Assembly: GCF_002086635.1 (NCBI RefSeq)
Contig: NZ_MVHD01000053.1
Span: 1 to 35,467 of the forward strand
Reading direction: 5' to 3'
Origin: Mycobacterium alsense
Lineage (GTDB): Bacteria > Actinomycetota > Actinomycetes > Mycobacteriales > Mycobacteriaceae
DNA length: 35,467 bases
Below are positions 1 to 8,106 of the stretch, in pieces (the stretch's first letter is position 1; the number at the start of each line of letters is the position of its first letter). The translations under genes were made by a program, and so were the position numbers. The notes under the pieces are model-generated. The model saw only the letters and a program-made list of their open reading frames with translations. It searched no databases and was not told where the DNA came from.

Positions 1-951
1 CTGTTTGGCTCGGGCGGCGCGGGCGGGGCCGGCGGCAGGACGGCCGCCGCGGGCGCCACCGGCGGAGCCGGCGGGGCGGGCGGCAACGCCGGCTTGTTCT
101 CCGGCGCGGCCGGGGACGGCGGCGCGGGCGCCGTCGCCTTCAATCCCGGCTCACCCGCCACCGGCCGGGGCGGGGCCGGCGGCGCCGGCGGCGCCGGCGG
201 GCTGTTCGCCAGCGGTGGCATCGGCGGTGACGGCGGGTTCGGCCTGACCAGCGGGGCCGGCGGCGCGGGCGGTGCCGGCGGCATGCTGTCCGGCGACGGC
301 GGGGCCGGCGGCGCCGGCGGGTTCAGCAGCCTCAACGGCAGCAGCGGGGCCGGCGGGGCCGGGGGCAACGGCGGCCTGTTCGGTGCCGGCGGCAACGGCG
401 GCACCGGCGGATCCGGCCAAACCACCGCCGGGGCCGGCGGGCACGGGGGCAACGCCGGGATGCTGAGCCTCGGCGCGGCCGGGGGCGCCGGCGGTGGCGG
501 CGGGAACAACACCGGGACCGGCACCGGCGGGACGGGCGGCGCCGGCGGCAACGGCGGCCTGCTCTTCGGCGACGGCGGGACGGGCGGCGCCGGCGGCGGC
601 GGCGGATTCAGCGGCGCGGCCGGCGGGGCCGGCGGAAACGCCGGCATGCTCATGGGATCCGGCGGCGCCGGCGGCGCCGGAGGAAATTCGGGCAAGAGCG
701 CGCTCACGACCGGTGGCCCCGGTGGGGCCGGCGGCCAGGGCGGGCTGATCGGCAACGGCGGCGACGGCGGCGCCGGCGGGGCCGGCAACGGCAACACCGG
801 CGGCAACGGCGGGACGGGCGGCAACGCCGTCGCCGTCGGCGACGGCGGGAACGGCGGCAACGGCGGGACCGGTACGCCGCCCGGCACGCCCGGCGCCGGC
901 GGTATCGGCGGCGTCCCGCTCGGCCAGAACGGGCGGAACGGGACGACCTAG
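1..951 (+). CDS. PE_PGRS protein, C-terminal part (5' end outside window)
   Basis: The frame is open from base 1 to the TAG at 949-951. It encodes about 316 residues built almost entirely of GGA, GGN and GAGG triplets, broken every 20-40 residues by short hydrophobic insertions such as GLFG, GMLS and GLLFGDGG. This is the glycine-rich calcium-binding-like PGRS region of the mycobacterial PE_PGRS family, which is surface-exposed or secreted. The N-terminal PE domain is outside the window, so the member cannot be identified. The protein ends in a non-repetitive tail, GQNGRNGTT. Several other frames are also open because the DNA repeats GGC/GCC, but they are shadows. The M. tuberculosis ppdK neighbourhood has no PE_PGRS gene as I recall it, so this is a local difference. 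The family call is firm; no specific function can be given. Confidence 0.93.
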   Translation: MFGSGGAGGAGGRTAAAGATGGAGGAGGNAGLFSGAAGDGGAGAVAFNPGSPATGRGGAGGAGGAGGLFASGGIGGDGGFGLTSGAGGAGGAGGMLSGDGGAGGAGGFSSLNGSSGAGGAGGNGGLFGAGGNGGTGGSGQTTAGAGGHGGNAGMLSLGAAGGAGGGGGNNTGTGTGGTGGAGGNGGLLFGDGGTGGAGGGGGFSGAAGGAGGNAGMLMGSGGAGGAGGNSGKSALTTGGPGGAGGQGGLIGNGGDGGAGGAGNGNTGGNGGTGGNAVAVGDGGNGGNGGTGTPPGTPGAGGIGGVPLGQNGRNGTT

Positions 952-964
952 CCCTAGCTGGGCC

Positions 965-1474
965 CTAGCCGGCCTGCTTGACCGGCGGCCGGTAGAAGAT
1001 GGCCAGCTGGCCGAGGGCGCCGGCCAGGCCGAGCCCCAGCGAGATCGCCAGGCCGGGCCACTCGTTGAACCAGTTGTGTCCGAAGATCAGCCAATCCAGG
1101 CTGAGCCGGCCGGCGCCGAGGGTGGCCACCACGACCGCGCTGACGGCCAGCACCAGGTTGTACTCCCAGCCCTCCTTGACGATGAAGAAGCCGTTGGCGC
1201 GGTGCACGGTCCAGGCCGCGACCAGCATCAGCGAGACGAATCCCGCCGCGGGGATCGGCGTGAGCAGCCCGGCCGCCAGGCCCAGCCCGGCGGACACCTC
1301 GGTGGTGGCGGCCACCGCGGCGTGGAACTTTCCGGGTTTCATCCCGATGCTCTCGAACCACCGCGCCGTTCCGGGTATCCGGCCACCGCCGAAGAACTTG
1401 TTGAAGCCGTGCGCAGCCAGCGTCAGTCCCAGCGCCAGCCGCAGGATCAGCAACGCGACGTCATACACATTCAT
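965..1474 (-). CDS. DoxX-family integral membrane protein
   Basis: A 169-residue protein with about four predicted membrane helices: residues near 5-25 (start MNVYDVALLILRLALGL), 50-75, 78-98 and 140-160. The AAHGFNKFFGG segment after the first helix and the GRIPGTARWFES loop are typical of DoxX/DoxD-like proteins. In M. tuberculosis one DoxX protein takes part in a membrane oxidoreductase complex involved in resistance to oxidative stress; others have no known role. The ATG at 1474 begins the first helix and is the natural start. The gene converges on the PE_PGRS end (13 nt gap) and is divergent from ppdK, with about 130 nt between them. It is not part of the Rv1124-Rv1127c block that I remember. 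Family assignment is good; the specific function is unknown. Confidence 0.85.
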   Translation of the reverse strand: MNVYDVALLILRLALGLTLAAHGFNKFFGGGRIPGTARWFESIGMKPGKFHAAVAATTEVSAGLGLAAGLLTPIPAAGFVSLMLVAAWTVHRANGFFIVKEGWEYNLVLAVSAVVVATLGAGRLSLDWLIFGHNWFNEWPGLAISLGLGLAGALGQLAIFYRPPVKQAG

Positions 1475-1604
1475 AGGTGCAAACCTAGATCATCGGGCCT
1501 GCGCGGACAGTCCTGACATACTCGTCGGGGCCGCCGGGAAGGTCCCGCCAGGTCGGAGCGCGACGAGGGGGTGCACCACGACTCGTATCGACCGAGGCAC
1601 CGCC

Positions 1605-3185
1605 GTGGTCGCCCTGACCGGCGCGGTGCGCCACCCCCGGGAGCTGCTGGGCAACAAGGGCCACGGCATCGTCGCGATGCTCCGCGAGGGGCTGCCGGTG
1701 CCGCCCGCGTTCTGCATCACCACCGAGACCGGCCTCCGATACCTCGCGGATCCCGCCGCGACGATGGACGCGATCTGGGACGACGTGCTCGACCGGATGC
1801 GCTGGCTGGAAACCGAAACCTCGCGCACGTTCGGACGCGGCCCGCGCCCCCTGTTGGTCAGCGTCCGCTCGGGGGCCACGCACTCGATGCCGGGGATGAT
1901 GGACACGATCCTGGACCTGGGCATGAACGACGCCGTCGAACGGGCGCTCGCCGGGTTCGGCGGCCAAACCTTCGCCCGCGACACCCGCCGGCGGTTCACG
2001 GCGATGTACCGGCGAATCGTGGGCCGCGCCGGACCGGAACCCGTGCCCGCCGACCCCTACGCGCAGTTGCGCGCCGGCATCGAGGCCGTGTTCGCCTCGT
2101 GGGACTCGCCGCGCGCGGCCGCCTACCGCACCCACTACGGCCTCGACGATCGGGGCGGCACCGCCGTCGTGGTGCAGGCGATGGTGTTCGGCAATCGGGG
2201 CGCCAATTCCGGTGCGGGAGCGTTCTTTTCCCGCAACCCGATCACCGGCGCCGATGAACCCTTCGGCGAATGGCTGCCGGGTGGCCAGGGCGACGACGTG
2301 GTCTCGGGCCTGGTCGACGTCGAACCGATCACCGCCCTGCGCGACAAGCAGCCGGCCGTCTACGACCAGCTGGCCGACGCCGCCCGGCGCCTCGAGCGCC
2401 TCGGGTCCGACGTGCAGGAGATCGAGTTCACCGTCGACGACGGCGCCCTGTGGCTGTTGCAGACCCGCTCGGCCGAGCGGTCGGCGCAGGCGGCGGTGCG
2501 GCTGGCGCTGCAACTGCGCCGCGAGGGGCTCATCGACGACGCCGAGGCGCTCCGCCGGGTGAGCCCGGCGCACGTGGCGGCCCTGCTGCTGCCCGCGCTG
2601 CAACCCGAAACACGTTCGGCCGCACCTCTTTTGGCCACGGGCCTGCCGGCCTGCCCGGGCGTGGCCTCCGGCAGGGCGTACACCGACGTCGACGAGGCGC
2701 TGGGCGCCGCCGGCCGCGGCGAGCGCGTCATCCTGGTCCGCGATCACACCCGTCCCGAAGACATCCCGGGCATGCTGGCCGCGCAGGGCATCGTCACCGA
2801 GGTAGGCGGCGCGGCGAGCCACGCCGCGGTGGTCAGCCGCGAGCTCGGCCGGGTGGCGGTGGTGGGCTGCGGTCAGGGCGCCGCCGCGGCGCTGGCCGGC
2901 AGGCAGGTCACCGTCGACGGCTACGAGGGCGAGGTGCGCGAAGGCGATCTGAGCCCGTCGGCGTGGTCGGAGAACGACACCCCGGAGCTGCGCGAGCTGG
3001 CCGACGTCGCGCGGCGGATCAGCCCGCTGCGTGCGCACGCCGCCGGCGATCACCCCAGGCTGGACGACGCCTCCGACGCCGGGGTGCGCGCGGCCCTCGC
3101 GGCCGGGCATACCGATGTGGTGTCGGCCACCCCGCTGATCGCGATGCTGACCGCGCTGCGGCTGAACGGCGGGCGCACCGGGTGA
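1605..3185 (+). CDS. ppdK: Truncated pyruvate, phosphate dikinase (ATP-grasp plus phosphohistidine domains)
   Basis: About 526 residues with the N-terminal ATP-grasp region of PPDK (GNKGHGI, SVRSGATHSMPGMMDT, VVVQAMVFGN, FSRNPITG, EIEFTVDDGALWLLQTR) followed by the swivelling phosphohistidine domain TEVGGAASHAAVVSRELG, with the phospho-acceptor His near residue 406. The C-terminal pyruvate/PEP-binding barrel of full-length PPDK (about 870 residues) is missing, as in M. tuberculosis Rv1127c (490 aa). Whether such a protein catalyses the full reaction is unclear. The start is a problem: similarity-like sequence (TTRIDRG) extends in frame up to about 1578, but the first standard in-frame start is GTG at 1605. 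A GTG at 1571 is one base out of frame, so an indel or unusual start is possible. The stop overlaps the next GTG start (GTGA), implying translational coupling. Confidence 0.85.
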   Translation: MVALTGAVRHPRELLGNKGHGIVAMLREGLPVPPAFCITTETGLRYLADPAATMDAIWDDVLDRMRWLETETSRTFGRGPRPLLVSVRSGATHSMPGMMDTILDLGMNDAVERALAGFGGQTFARDTRRRFTAMYRRIVGRAGPEPVPADPYAQLRAGIEAVFASWDSPRAAAYRTHYGLDDRGGTAVVVQAMVFGNRGANSGAGAFFSRNPITGADEPFGEWLPGGQGDDVVSGLVDVEPITALRDKQPAVYDQLADAARRLERLGSDVQEIEFTVDDGALWLLQTRSAERSAQAAVRLALQLRREGLIDDAEALRRVSPAHVAALLLPALQPETRSAAPLLATGLPACPGVASGRAYTDVDEALGAAGRGERVILVRDHTRPEDIPGMLAAQGIVTEVGGAASHAAVVSRELGRVAVVGCGQGAAAALAGRQVTVDGYEGEVREGDLSPSAWSENDTPELRELADVARRISPLRAHAAGDHPRLDDASDAGVRAALAAGHTDVVSATPLIAMLTALRLNGGRTG

Positions 3186-3805
3186 CCGAACTGGCGGTGC
3201 TGCAGGCGGTTCGCCTCAAGGGCCGGGTGCAGGCCGCCGACCTGTCCCGGACCTTGGCGGCGCTGGGCCTCGATCCCGGCGATATCGCCGGCGTCGTCGA
3301 ACGGCTGACCGGGTCGGGGCTGCTGGCCGACGGCGCGGCGCTGCGCATCACCCCCAGCGGGCGCGAACGGCTGCAGGCGTTGCTCGCCGAGGAGCGCGCG
3401 GGCGTCGATGCGGCTGTCGTGGCCGCGGCCTACGACGACTTCCGCTCGGTGAACGCCGATTTCAAGTCCCTGGTCACCGATTGGCAACTCAAGGGCGGTC
3501 CGGGCGGCGCGCCCAACGCCCACGACGACGTCGCCTACGACGCCGCGGTGTTGGCCCGCCTCGACGAGGTGCACGCACGGGCGGTGCCGATCATCGAGGC
3601 CGCGGCGACGCAGCTGCCGCGGGTGGGCGCCTACGCCGCGAAACTGACTGCGGCGCTGGGCAAAATCAAGGCCGGCGATACCGCGTGGCTGACCCGCCCG
3701 CTGATCGATTCGTACCACACCGTCTGGTTCGAGCTGCACGAGGAGCTGATCGGCGCCATGGGCCTGACCCGCGAGGAGGCGGCGAAATTCGGTGACGCTC
3801 AATAG
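3182..3805 (+). CDS. Winged-helix-like protein coupled to ppdK (Rv1126c-like)
   Basis: A 207-residue protein starting at a GTG that overlaps the ppdK stop codon (GTGA). The first ~75 residues look like a winged helix: alpha-helical TELAVLQAVRLKG, a helix-turn-helix around DLSRTLAALGLDPGDIAGVVERL, and a wing around GSGLLADGAALRITPSGRE. The rest is helical, with a conserved-looking DFKSLVTDWQ and a C-terminal DSYHTVWFELHEELIGAMG. Position and length (201 aa there) match Rv1126c, the partner of the truncated ppdK in M. tuberculosis. The coupling suggests a functional pair: it may regulate or complete the split dikinase, but that is inference. It converges on the next minus-strand gene, with the stop codons 2 nt apart. 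Confidence 0.8.
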   Translation: MTELAVLQAVRLKGRVQAADLSRTLAALGLDPGDIAGVVERLTGSGLLADGAALRITPSGRERLQALLAEERAGVDAAVVAAAYDDFRSVNADFKSLVTDWQLKGGPGGAPNAHDDVAYDAAVLARLDEVHARAVPIIEAAATQLPRVGAYAAKLTAALGKIKAGDTAWLTRPLIDSYHTVWFELHEELIGAMGLTREEAAKFGDAQ

Positions 3806-3807
3806 CG

Positions 3808-5043
3808 TTACAACGCCGCGTCGAGTAGCCGCAGGTACTCGTCGACGTCCCCGACGGCCGACTCGGCGGCGTGCACGCTGATCGCCACGGTGTCCCCGAT
3901 GCCGTGCACCCCGTGCGTCAGGCCCATCACCGGCGACAGCGCCGGGTAACCGGCCGTCAGCACCACCGGTGCGCCCCCGAAGCTCAGGTCGGCGGCCCCG
4001 CGGTGGACGCTGGACACCACGGTGTTGCCGGCGACCCGGGTCGGGCGGGCATCGGGGTCGAATTGTGCGACGCCCCACCGCAGGAGCGCCGCGGGCACCG
4101 CGGCGAACGCCCGGTCGGCGGCGCGGGTCGCCGGGTGCTCGAAGCGACGCCGGCCGTTCGCCAGGTCGGTCGCGATCCGCGCCATCCGGGCGTCCAGGTC
4201 CAGCTCCGGGTGCAGCCCGACGACGACGTTTCCGAAGTGGTTATGTGCCTGCGGTTCACCGGGTTTGGCCATCGGCACCTCGGCGCCCAGGGATTCGGCG
4301 CCGGCTCCGAGCAGCGTCGACAGCGCCGTGGACACCGCGGCCAGCACCCCGACGGTCACCGTAGGGCCGGGCAGTTGCGAGCGACGACGGACCAGGGTGC
4401 GCACCGACCGGGTGCCGCCCGGGCGGGCGTTGGTGGGCTGCAGTGGCCGGGGCCCGGCCCCCGGCGCCAGCAAGCCGGCGCGGGTGTCACGGACCAGCCG
4501 GCGATGGGCGCGGGCCGCGTCGATGGCCCGCCACGGCAACAGGCCCGGCGACGCCCGGGCCGGCGCGGGCACCGGCGCGGCGCGGCCGAACAGCCAGGCC
4601 GCCATCGCCGACGCGCGCGCACCGTCGGCCAGCGCGTGCGCGACCTGCAGGACCGCGACGGTCCCCGCGCCGGCGACCCCCGGAATGCCGAGCACCGGGG
4701 TGAAAACGTGCAGCCGCCACGGCATCCGGCGCACGTCGAGCTGGTCGTCGGCGAGCGCGACGACCGCAGCCAGGCACGCCCCCCAGCGGCCGTCGCGCAG
4801 GTGATGGCGGACCACCCGGTCCGCCCCGACGGCCGCGGGCACCCACTGCGGATAGGCCAGCCGGCCGCGCTCGCGCACCCGCATCGTCAGCTCCGGGCAC
4901 GCCCGCGCCCGCTCGCACACCTGCTCGGTCGCGCGCGCGCAATCGGTGGGTTCGCCGTCGAACGCGTAGAGCAGGAACTGGTCGTTGGGCAGCTTGGCCG
5001 ACATCCAGTAGAACTGCGCGTCTACGGCGGCCATCCGGTGCAT
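3808..5043 (-). CDS. WS/DGAT-like acyltransferase or condensation-fold protein (Rv1125-like)
   Basis: About 411 residues from the ATG at 5043 (MHRMAAVDAQFYWMSAKLPNDQF); an in-frame ATG at 5034 is an alternative. The N-terminal DAQFYWMSA resembles the start of wax-ester synthase/diacylglycerol acyltransferase-like proteins. The position of the HHxxxDG motif is taken by AHALADG in VLQVAHALADGARAS, retaining one His and the Asp-Gly. The C-terminal half has the family-like NHFGNVVVGLHPELDLDARM and NTVVSSVHRGAADLSFGG stretches. Length and place next to ephC match Rv1125 (414 aa), which is uncharacterised. It begins 20 nt after the ephC stop on the same strand and is probably co-transcribed with it. 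Acyl transfer to a lipid alcohol is the family expectation; no substrate can be inferred. Confidence 0.75.
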   Translation of the reverse strand: MHRMAAVDAQFYWMSAKLPNDQFLLYAFDGEPTDCARATEQVCERARACPELTMRVRERGRLAYPQWVPAAVGADRVVRHHLRDGRWGACLAAVVALADDQLDVRRMPWRLHVFTPVLGIPGVAGAGTVAVLQVAHALADGARASAMAAWLFGRAAPVPAPARASPGLLPWRAIDAARAHRRLVRDTRAGLLAPGAGPRPLQPTNARPGGTRSVRTLVRRRSQLPGPTVTVGVLAAVSTALSTLLGAGAESLGAEVPMAKPGEPQAHNHFGNVVVGLHPELDLDARMARIATDLANGRRRFEHPATRAADRAFAAVPAALLRWGVAQFDPDARPTRVAGNTVVSSVHRGAADLSFGGAPVVLTAGYPALSPVMGLTHGVHGIGDTVAISVHAAESAVGDVDEYLRLLDAAL

Positions 5044-5063
5044 GAAACGCCCCGCCCACCGCT

Positions 5064-5969
5064 TCAGTCGGGCGAGCCGATGAAGGTGAGCACCAGGTTG
5101 GCGACCTTGTCCGGCTGTTCGAGCTGCAGGAAATGCCCGGCGTGGTCGACGATCGCGGCCTCGCTTCCCGCGGGCAGCGCCTTTTCGGTCCAGTAGGTGA
5201 ACGCCGACGTCATGCAGCCGTCGTCGCGGCCGTGCAGGTAGAGGCAGGGCAGCAGCGGCTCCTCGGTCCACAGCCGGTTCAACTCGGCGTAGCGCGCCGG
5301 CGGGCGCGGGCTGCGGATCGTGGCCCGGTACGGCCCGAGCGCCGCCCGCCAGCTCTCCGGCGTGCCGATCGCGGCGTCGACGTGCCGCAGATCCTCGTCG
5401 GCGCGGTATCCCGGCGACCACCGCCGCCACAGCCGCGGCAGCACCCAGGCCGCGGAACGCTCGGGGAGCCAGGGCAATTGGAAGTACAGGATGTACCAGC
5501 TGCGCAGCAGTTGCGACGGCAGGTGGCCGAGCAGCCGCAGCCGGTCGGCGATGCTGCCGCTGTGCCGAAACCCCGCCGAGACCGGCACCGACATGATCAC
5601 CGCCTTGGCGAACGGGCTGTCGGGCATCGCGGCCAGGCCGGTCGCGGCGATAGCGCCCCAGTCGTGGCCGATCACGACGTCACGGTCGGTGCCGCCCGCG
5701 GCCTCGCGCACCCGCAGGGCGTCGTCCATCAGCGCGCCGACGTGGAAGTCGCCGTCGGCCGGGATCGACGACGGCGCGTAGCCACGCATGAACGGCGCGA
5801 CGACCCGCCACCCGGACTCGGCGAGTCGCGGGGCGAGCTTGCGCCACCCGTAGGCCGTGTCGGGGAAGCCGTGCAGGCACAACGCGATCGGGGCGTCCCG
5901 CGGCCCCCATGTGAGGGCCTTCAGGTCCCCCGCGGGTCCGGGCACGTCGATCCAGCCGGGCTCAGACAT
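5064..5969 (-). CDS. ephC: Alpha/beta-fold epoxide hydrolase EphC
   Basis: A 301-residue alpha/beta hydrolase. The oxyanion motif HGFPD is at residues 33-37 and the nucleophile elbow GHDWGA has Asp103, the hallmark of epoxide hydrolases and dehalogenases rather than the Ser of esterases. The acid is probably in HGRDDG and the base His in DHAGHFLQLEQPD near the C-terminus. The cap region is rich in Trp/Arg (YILYFQLPWLPE, LPRLWRRWSPGY). The start at 5969 is preferred because GAGGGGG lies about 9 nt upstream; in-frame ATGs at 5990 and 6035 would add 7 or 22 residues. Context matches Rv1124 (ephC): ppdK-Rv1126c-Rv1125-ephC in the same relative arrangement. Hydrolysis of epoxides to diols is the family reaction; the natural substrate is not known. 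This is the last gene of the left syntenic flank. Confidence 0.88.
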   Translation of the reverse strand: MSEPGWIDVPGPAGDLKALTWGPRDAPIALCLHGFPDTAYGWRKLAPRLAESGWRVVAPFMRGYAPSSIPADGDFHVGALMDDALRVREAAGGTDRDVVIGHDWGAIAATGLAAMPDSPFAKAVIMSVPVSAGFRHSGSIADRLRLLGHLPSQLLRSWYILYFQLPWLPERSAAWVLPRLWRRWSPGYRADEDLRHVDAAIGTPESWRAALGPYRATIRSPRPPARYAELNRLWTEEPLLPCLYLHGRDDGCMTSAFTYWTEKALPAGSEAAIVDHAGHFLQLEQPDKVANLVLTFIGSPD

Positions 5970-6071
5970 CGGCGCCGGCCCCCTCGGCATCCTCGGGCAT
6001 CTCCACTCCCTGTTCGGCTGGTCTGCACGGACCAACCTAACGGGCCTGGGCGGGCGCGGTACACCAGGGCG

Positions 6072-6539
6072 TCAGCGCACGGCCCGCTCCAGCTCGGCGA
6101 TGACGATTTTGCGCATGCCGTACATCGCTTGGGTCGCCGCCGCCGCGCGGCCCCGATCCGGGTCGCCGATCAACTCATAGAGCCGGTCGGGGATGATCTG
6201 CCAGCTCATGCCGAAGCGGTCCTTGCACCAGCCGCACTGCGATTCCTCGCCGCCGTCGGTCAACCGCTCCCAGTAGTAGTCGACCTCGTCCTGGTCCTTG
6301 CAGTGCACCGTGAAGGACACCGCCTCACTGAACGTGAAGTGCGGGCCGCCGTTGATGCCGATGAAGCGGTTCCCGTCCAGCACGAAGCTGCCCGACAGGA
6401 CGGTGCCCGGCTCGCCCGGACCGGCCTCGGTGGTGCGGTTGAAGCCCTCGATCCGCGAGTTGGGAAACACCGAGGTGTAGAACTCCGCGGCCTCCTGAAG
6501 GTTGTGGTCGAACCACAGCGAGGGGGTGATCGAGGGCAT
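6072..6539 (-). CDS. VOC-superfamily protein (PhnB / 3-demethylubiquinone methyltransferase-like)
   Basis: A 155-residue protein opening with MPSITPSLWFDHNLQEAAEFY and containing NSRIEGFNRTTEAGPGEPGTVLSG in two pieces, FIGINGGPHFTFSEAVSF, and the C-terminal CGWCKDRFGMSWQIIP. These features identify the PhnB-like/3-dmu-9_3-mt branch of the vicinal oxygen chelate fold, which often appears in stress or unknown pathways. A strong ribosome binding site, AAGGAGACCGC, directly precedes the ATG at 6539. It lies between mbtH and ephC on the same strand, downstream of a hairpin, so it is probably a separate transcription unit or read-through. Whether it belongs to the mbt block or to the flank is not decided by sequence. 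Substrate unknown. Confidence 0.8.
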   Translation of the reverse strand: MPSITPSLWFDHNLQEAAEFYTSVFPNSRIEGFNRTTEAGPGEPGTVLSGSFVLDGNRFIGINGGPHFTFSEAVSFTVHCKDQDEVDYYWERLTDGGEESQCGWCKDRFGMSWQIIPDRLYELIGDPDRGRAAAATQAMYGMRKIVIAELERAVR

Positions 6540-6565
6540 CGCGGTCTCCTTGCGTCGTCGTTGGT

Positions 6566-6587
6566 GGGGTCTTTCGGGACAGACCCC
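6566..6587 (-). terminator. Hairpin 3' of mbtH, candidate operon terminator
   Basis: Perfect 7-bp inverted arms, GGGGTCT and AGACCCC, separated by 8 nt, lie 27 nt past the mbtH stop. No U-run follows, which is common for mycobacterial terminators. It sits just before the ribosome binding site of the VOC gene, so it could end the mbt transcript or reduce read-through. Termination is inferred. Confidence 0.45.
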
Positions 6588-6614
6588 GGCGACGGCGGAA
6601 ACTCACCGCTGCGG

Positions 6615-6830
6615 CTAGCGCGAGTCCATCGCCTCGCGAAGGGTCCTGGGTCGCATGTCGGTCCAGTGCTCTTCGACGTATTGGAGGCAGTCGGCGCGGC
6701 TGGCTTCCCCGTACACCTGGCGCCAGCCGGCGGGCACGTCGGCGTACGCCGGCCACAGGCTGTGCTGGTCTTCGTCGTTGACCAGCACGACGAAGGTGGC
6801 GGTCTCGTCATCGAAGGGGTTGGTGCTCAT
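6615..6830 (-). CDS. mbtH: MbtH, NRPS adenylation-domain chaperone
   Basis: A 71-residue MbtH-family protein. It contains the family signature: NDEDQHSLWP, VPAGWRQVYGEAS, CLQYVEEHWTDMRP and the helical C-terminus TLREAMDSR. MbtH proteins bind adenylation domains of NRPSs, here presumably those of MbtE and MbtF, and are needed for their solubility or activity. The start ATG at 6830 lies inside the end of mbtG (23-nt overlap) and has its own GGGAGAA ribosome binding site. It is the last gene of the mbt operon. From memory it is very close to the M. tuberculosis MbtH (also 71 aa, same MSTNPFDD start), so this is an orthologue-grade match rather than a generic MbtH-like protein. Confidence 0.95.
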   Translation of the reverse strand: MSTNPFDDETATFVVLVNDEDQHSLWPAYADVPAGWRQVYGEASRADCLQYVEEHWTDMRPRTLREAMDSR

Positions 6831-8106
6831 CGTTTCTCCCTGTGTTTTTCGCGGTCGACGGTCCGGCGGTGAACAGTTCGGCGCCCAGCACCCGGTCGGA
6901 CAGCAGTCCCAGACAGCTGAGGTTGGGGAAGCCCGGACCCTGGTTCAACCCGGCCAGGTTGGGCAGGAACAGCTTGGGTGTGACGTCGTTGACCGAAAGG
7001 TCATGGCCGATCGCCTCCTGCAGGCGTTGGCAGCTGAGCGGTGCGCTCAAGCCGAGCTCGAGCAGGTCCAGCGCGTCCTGGCTGAACAGCGAGGTGAACC
7101 ACAGCGCGTCGGCGCCCGATCCGTCGATGACCAGGTCGAAGCCGTGCACGGTTTCCAGGTTTTCGCTGCCCCGATCGGTGCTCAGCGTCAGCCGGATCTG
7201 CCCGTCGCGACCGACGGCGTGGGCCACCCGGCCGCGCAGGTGCCGGATCCGGTCGTCGGCCAGCAGCGCGTCCTGCACGCTCGCCGAGAACACCCCCCGG
7301 TCGGTGCGAGCGATCGCGTCGCGGCGCTCCTCGAGCGTCAGCGCGGTCCAGTCGGTGGGATCGGAAAACAGCGCGTTCTCGAAAAAGCTCTCGCCGCGGG
7401 TGAACAGCGTCACCTGCGGCGAGATGACGGTGATCGTCGAAACCCGGTGGCCGAACAGCTCGGTCAGCATGGCGGCGGCGGTCTCGCCACCGCCGATCAT
7501 CGCCACCCGCTCGGCGCAGATCCGCTCGTGCTGCGCGGCGCGATGCCAGAACTGCGCGATCGAGAGCACCCGCGGGTTGCCCGGCAGCAGCGACCGTTCG
7601 GCCTGGCCGGGTCCGGTGATCATCAATGCGTCGGCGTGCACGGTGCGCTCGCGGGTGCGCAGCGCCCAGCGCCGGCCGTCGACGGACAGCCGGTCGACCT
7701 CGCCGTGGACCACCGTCATGCCGACCTGCTCGGCCACCCAGCGCAGGTACTCGTGCCACCGGCGGTGCCGGGGCGCCGGGCGGCCCCGATCGATCCACTG
7801 CCGGAACTGCCCGGTGGTGATCAGATACGCCTGCCAGCTGTACCGCATCATCCGCTCGTCGAGCTCGGCGTTGCGCAACGGCACCAGCGACGAACGGTAG
7901 GGGAACCCCACGTCCTTTTCCGGGCTGGTGCCCAGCCGCTGGGATCCGTCGGTCCAACCGCCGCTGGCGTGCCAGTTGGCCGCCACCGCGGTGCGCTCGA
8001 CGGCGACAACCTCGGGGACGTCGACACCCATCTGCCGCAACACCGACGCCTTGGCGGCGACGGCGACCGCCTTGGCCCCCGCGCCCAGCACCGCAAGGGT
8101 GGTCAT
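6808..8106 (-). CDS. mbtG: MbtG, lysine N6-hydroxylase (flavin monooxygenase)
   Basis: A 432-residue N-hydroxylating monooxygenase. The N-terminal FAD-binding LAVLGAGAKAVAVAAKA has the mycobactin-type GAGAKA variant of GxGxxG. The SGGWTDGSQRLGTSPEKDVG region, the second dinucleotide fold VAMIGGGETAAAML (NADPH) and the conserved end PGFPNLSCLGLLSDRVLGA are all present. MbtG uses FAD, NADPH and O2 to hydroxylate the lysine side chain, producing the hydroxamate iron ligands of mycobactin. Its ATG at 8106 overlaps the mbtF stop (ATGA) and has GGGAG upstream, so it is translationally coupled. The protein resembles M. tuberculosis MbtG (431 aa) along its full length as I remember it. Its presence means the product of this cluster should contain a hydroxamate. 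Confidence 0.94.
   Translation of the reverse strand: MTTLAVLGAGAKAVAVAAKASVLRQMGVDVPEVVAVERTAVAANWHASGGWTDGSQRLGTSPEKDVGFPYRSSLVPLRNAELDERMMRYSWQAYLITTGQFRQWIDRGRPAPRHRRWHEYLRWVAEQVGMTVVHGEVDRLSVDGRRWALRTRERTVHADALMITGPGQAERSLLPGNPRVLSIAQFWHRAAQHERICAERVAMIGGGETAAAMLTELFGHRVSTITVISPQVTLFTRGESFFENALFSDPTDWTALTLEERRDAIARTDRGVFSASVQDALLADDRIRHLRGRVAHAVGRDGQIRLTLSTDRGSENLETVHGFDLVIDGSGADALWFTSLFSQDALDLLELGLSAPLSCQRLQEAIGHDLSVNDVTPKLFLPNLAGLNQGPGFPNLSCLGLLSDRVLGAELFTAGPSTAKNTGRNDEHQPLR

Noticed and set aside
1..951. CRISPR-like or satellite repeat
   Set aside because: The repetition is triplet-coded Gly/Ala/Asn in an open frame with irregular spacing, the normal pattern of PGRS coding DNA.
1485..3110. 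541-codon open frame on the minus strand opposite ppdK
   Set aside because: Low-complexity Gly/Arg/Gln/His-rich translation with no family features; the plus frame carries clear PPDK motifs. GC-rich DNA leaves antisense frames open.
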